6,569 nucleotides of DNA from Oscillospiraceae bacterium (GTDB lineage: Bacteria; Bacillota; Clostridia; Oscillospirales; Oscillospiraceae), in the NCBI GenBank assembly GCA_021205585.1, contig JAJPXI010000125.1, forward strand, positions 1 through 6,569, read 5' to 3'. A program made the position numbers and the translations under genes. Below, one piece after another: positions 5,303-6,569 of this stretch. Position 1 is the stretch's first letter. Every line of letters starts with the position of its first letter. Under the pieces are notes generated by a model. That model had not been told where the DNA came from, made no database searches, and worked only from the letters and a program-made list of their open reading frames with translations.

Positions 5303-6495
5303 CAGGCAAGCTGTGCGTCCGCTTCGTCGCTTTGTCCATGAGCCTGCTGCTGGCCCTCCTGGTGGTGCTGCTGGCCATCATCAACGTGGTCAACTACAAC
5401 TCCGTCTGCTCTGACCTGGACGCCACCCTGGCCATTCTGGCGGAAAACACCGGCAATTTCCCCGACGACCTGGGCCCCTCCGCCAAGGAGCAATCCTACG
5501 AGAGCCGGTACTTCACCGTCCGCCTGGACGGGGACGGCGAGGTGCGCTCCACCGACCTGTCCAACATCGCCACGGTGGACAGCCAGATGGCCCAGGAGTA
5601 CGCCCAGCAGGTCTGGGCATCAGGGACGGAGGAGGGCTTTCTGGGCAATTACCGCTACTGCGTCACCACCGAGCGGGGGGACACCTTTATCATCTTCCTC
5701 CACGCCGGGCGCAAGCTGGCCGACTTCCGCTCTTTCCTGCGCATCAGCATCTGGAGCACCCTGGCGGGCTATCTGGTCACCTTCGGGCTGTGCGCCCTGC
5801 TGTCCCGGCGGGTGGTCAAGCCCTTTACCGACAACTATGAAAAGCAGAAGCTCTTTATCACCGACGCCGGCCACGAGCTGAAAACCCCCCTGACCATCAT
5901 CGGCGCCGACGCCCAGGTGCTGGAGATGGAGCTGGGGGAAAACGAGTGGCTCCAGGACATCCAGGAGCAGACCCGGCGGCTGGCCGTGATGACCAACGCG
6001 CTGGTCTACCTGTCCCGAATGGAGGAGGCCCAGGACAAAACCCAGGTCATCGACTTCCCCCTGTCCGACGTGGTGGCCGAAACCGCCCAGTCCTTCCAGG
6101 CCCCGGCCATCGCCAGAGAGCGGGAGCTGCGAACCGACATCCAAAGCGGCCTGTCCTTCCGGGGGGACGACCGGGCCATGCGCCAGCTGACCTCTATTTT
6201 ACTGGACAACGCCGTAAAATATGCCGGCCCGGAGGAGCCCATCCTGCTCTCCCTGCGCAAAACGGGGAACACGGTGCGCCTGTGCGTCCAGAACAGCGCG
6301 GAGCCCATGGCCCCGGAGGACTTAAAGCGCCTGTTCGACCGCTTTTACCGCACAGATCGCTCCCGCAGCTCCAAAACCGGGGGGTACGGCATCGGCCTGT
6401 CCATCGCCAAGGCCATCGTCACCGCCCACAAGGGAACCATCAAGGCCGCCTACAGCGGCCACACCCTGTCCATCACCGCCTCCTTCCCCGTCTGA
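5299..6495 (+). CDS. Membrane sensor histidine kinase
   Basis: The 398-residue kinase starts at the ATG overlapping the response regulator stop (ATGA), with GGAG 8 bases upstream. Membrane segments lie at about 10-31 and 149-168, and the roughly 115 residues between them form an extracytoplasmic sensor domain that I cannot assign to a family. After the second segment comes only a short linker, RRVVKPFTDNYEKQK, with no full HAMP domain. The HisKA domain then carries H192 in the H-box (DAGHELKTPLT). The ATPase domain has the N-box LLDNAVKY (301-308), F-box LFDRFYR (345-351) and G-box GGYGIGLSIA (361-370). The G1 box is degenerate (VQNSAEPMAPEDL where DxGxG is expected), which I have seen in related clostridial kinases. 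It should phosphorylate D51 of the adjacent regulator. The signal is unknown; an envelope or surface-polysaccharide cue is plausible from context. Confidence 0.93.
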   Translation: MTGKLCVRFVALSMSLLLALLVVLLAIINVVNYNSVCSDLDATLAILAENTGNFPDDLGPSAKEQSYESRYFTVRLDGDGEVRSTDLSNIATVDSQMAQEYAQQVWASGTEEGFLGNYRYCVTTERGDTFIIFLHAGRKLADFRSFLRISIWSTLAGYLVTFGLCALLSRRVVKPFTDNYEKQKLFITDAGHELKTPLTIIGADAQVLEMELGENEWLQDIQEQTRRLAVMTNALVYLSRMEEAQDKTQVIDFPLSDVVAETAQSFQAPAIARERELRTDIQSGLSFRGDDRAMRQLTSILLDNAVKYAGPEEPILLSLRKTGNTVRLCVQNSAEPMAPEDLKRLFDRFYRTDRSRSSKTGGYGIGLSIAKAIVTAHKGTIKAAYSGHTLSITASFPV

Positions 6496-6504
6496 TACTG
6501 AAAT

Positions 6505-6534
6505 CTGATTAAACCAAGGGAAGCACTGATTAAA
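6505..6534 (+). repeat. Tandem CTGATTAAA copies 21 bp apart
   Basis: CTGATTAAA occurs at 6505-6513 and again at 6526-6534, starts 21 bases apart, between the kinase stop codon and the end of the window. The second copy belongs to the repeat shared with the left end; the first is an extra partial copy. Confidence 0.6.
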
Positions 6535-6569
6535 TGCGCCTGCGGCGGCTGGCGGAACTTTTCCGCCAA
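6518..6569 (+). repeat. Short interspersed repeat, right copy, with perfect hairpin
   Basis: GGGAAGCACTGATTAAAT (6518-6535) and GCGGCTGGCG (6545-6554) match blocks found on the minus strand at the left edge. The distal part forms a perfect 8-bp stem, TGGCGGAA (6550-6557) with TTCCGCCA (6561-6568), around the loop CTT. It lies 22 bases after the kinase stop, so it could end transcription or protect the 3' end, but any T-run would be outside the window. It could also be the edge of a small non-coding mobile element. Confidence 0.6.

Overview
The window reads as chromosomal DNA from a GC-rich Clostridia bacterium, most likely a gut Oscillospirales relative. Coding regions are mostly above 60% GC with C/G-ending codons, ribosome binding sites are strong AGGAGG-type, and the protein families are typical Firmicutes ones. 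The taxonomic assignment is an inference from style and gene content. It does not rest on any marker gene.

Layout: five genes form two arms that diverge from an AT-rich intergenic region at 2581-2949. The minus-strand arm is a two-gene operon: a DUF4956 inner-membrane protein (1885-2580), then, 14 bases later, a lipoprotein with a Cthe_2159-type beta-helix carbohydrate-binding domain (50-1870). The plus-strand arm starts with a schlafen AlbA_2/GHKL-ATPase protein related to COG2865 (2950-4482). It is followed by an OmpR/PhoB-type response regulator (4628-5302) and a histidine kinase (5299-6495) whose start and stop codons overlap by 4 bases.

How they may work together: the two-component system is the likely regulator of the DUF4956/lipoprotein operon, since these families often sit together, usually with a VTC-type polyphosphate polymerase that is absent here. 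The AT-rich region ahead of the response regulator holds four 11-bp-phased direct repeats, starting at 4527, 4538, 4549 and 4560 and ending around a -10-like sequence. This is the arrangement expected for a PhoB-type operator, and it suggests autoregulation. Two related TT..TGTA half-sites lie upstream of the DUF4956 gene. The AlbA_2 gene has its own TTGACA promoter and patches of lower GC, and may be a later insertion between the sensor pair and its targets.

Both window ends carry copies of one short repeat built around ACTGATTAAAT, in opposite orientation and each starting right at or just after the last gene's stop codon. The pair therefore brackets the whole five-gene block. No RNA gene, CRISPR array, transposase or phage gene was seen. 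Nothing here is clearly a new defence or mobile system. The most interesting points are the bracketing repeats, the phased operator and the unusual partner set of the DUF4956/Cthe_2159 module.
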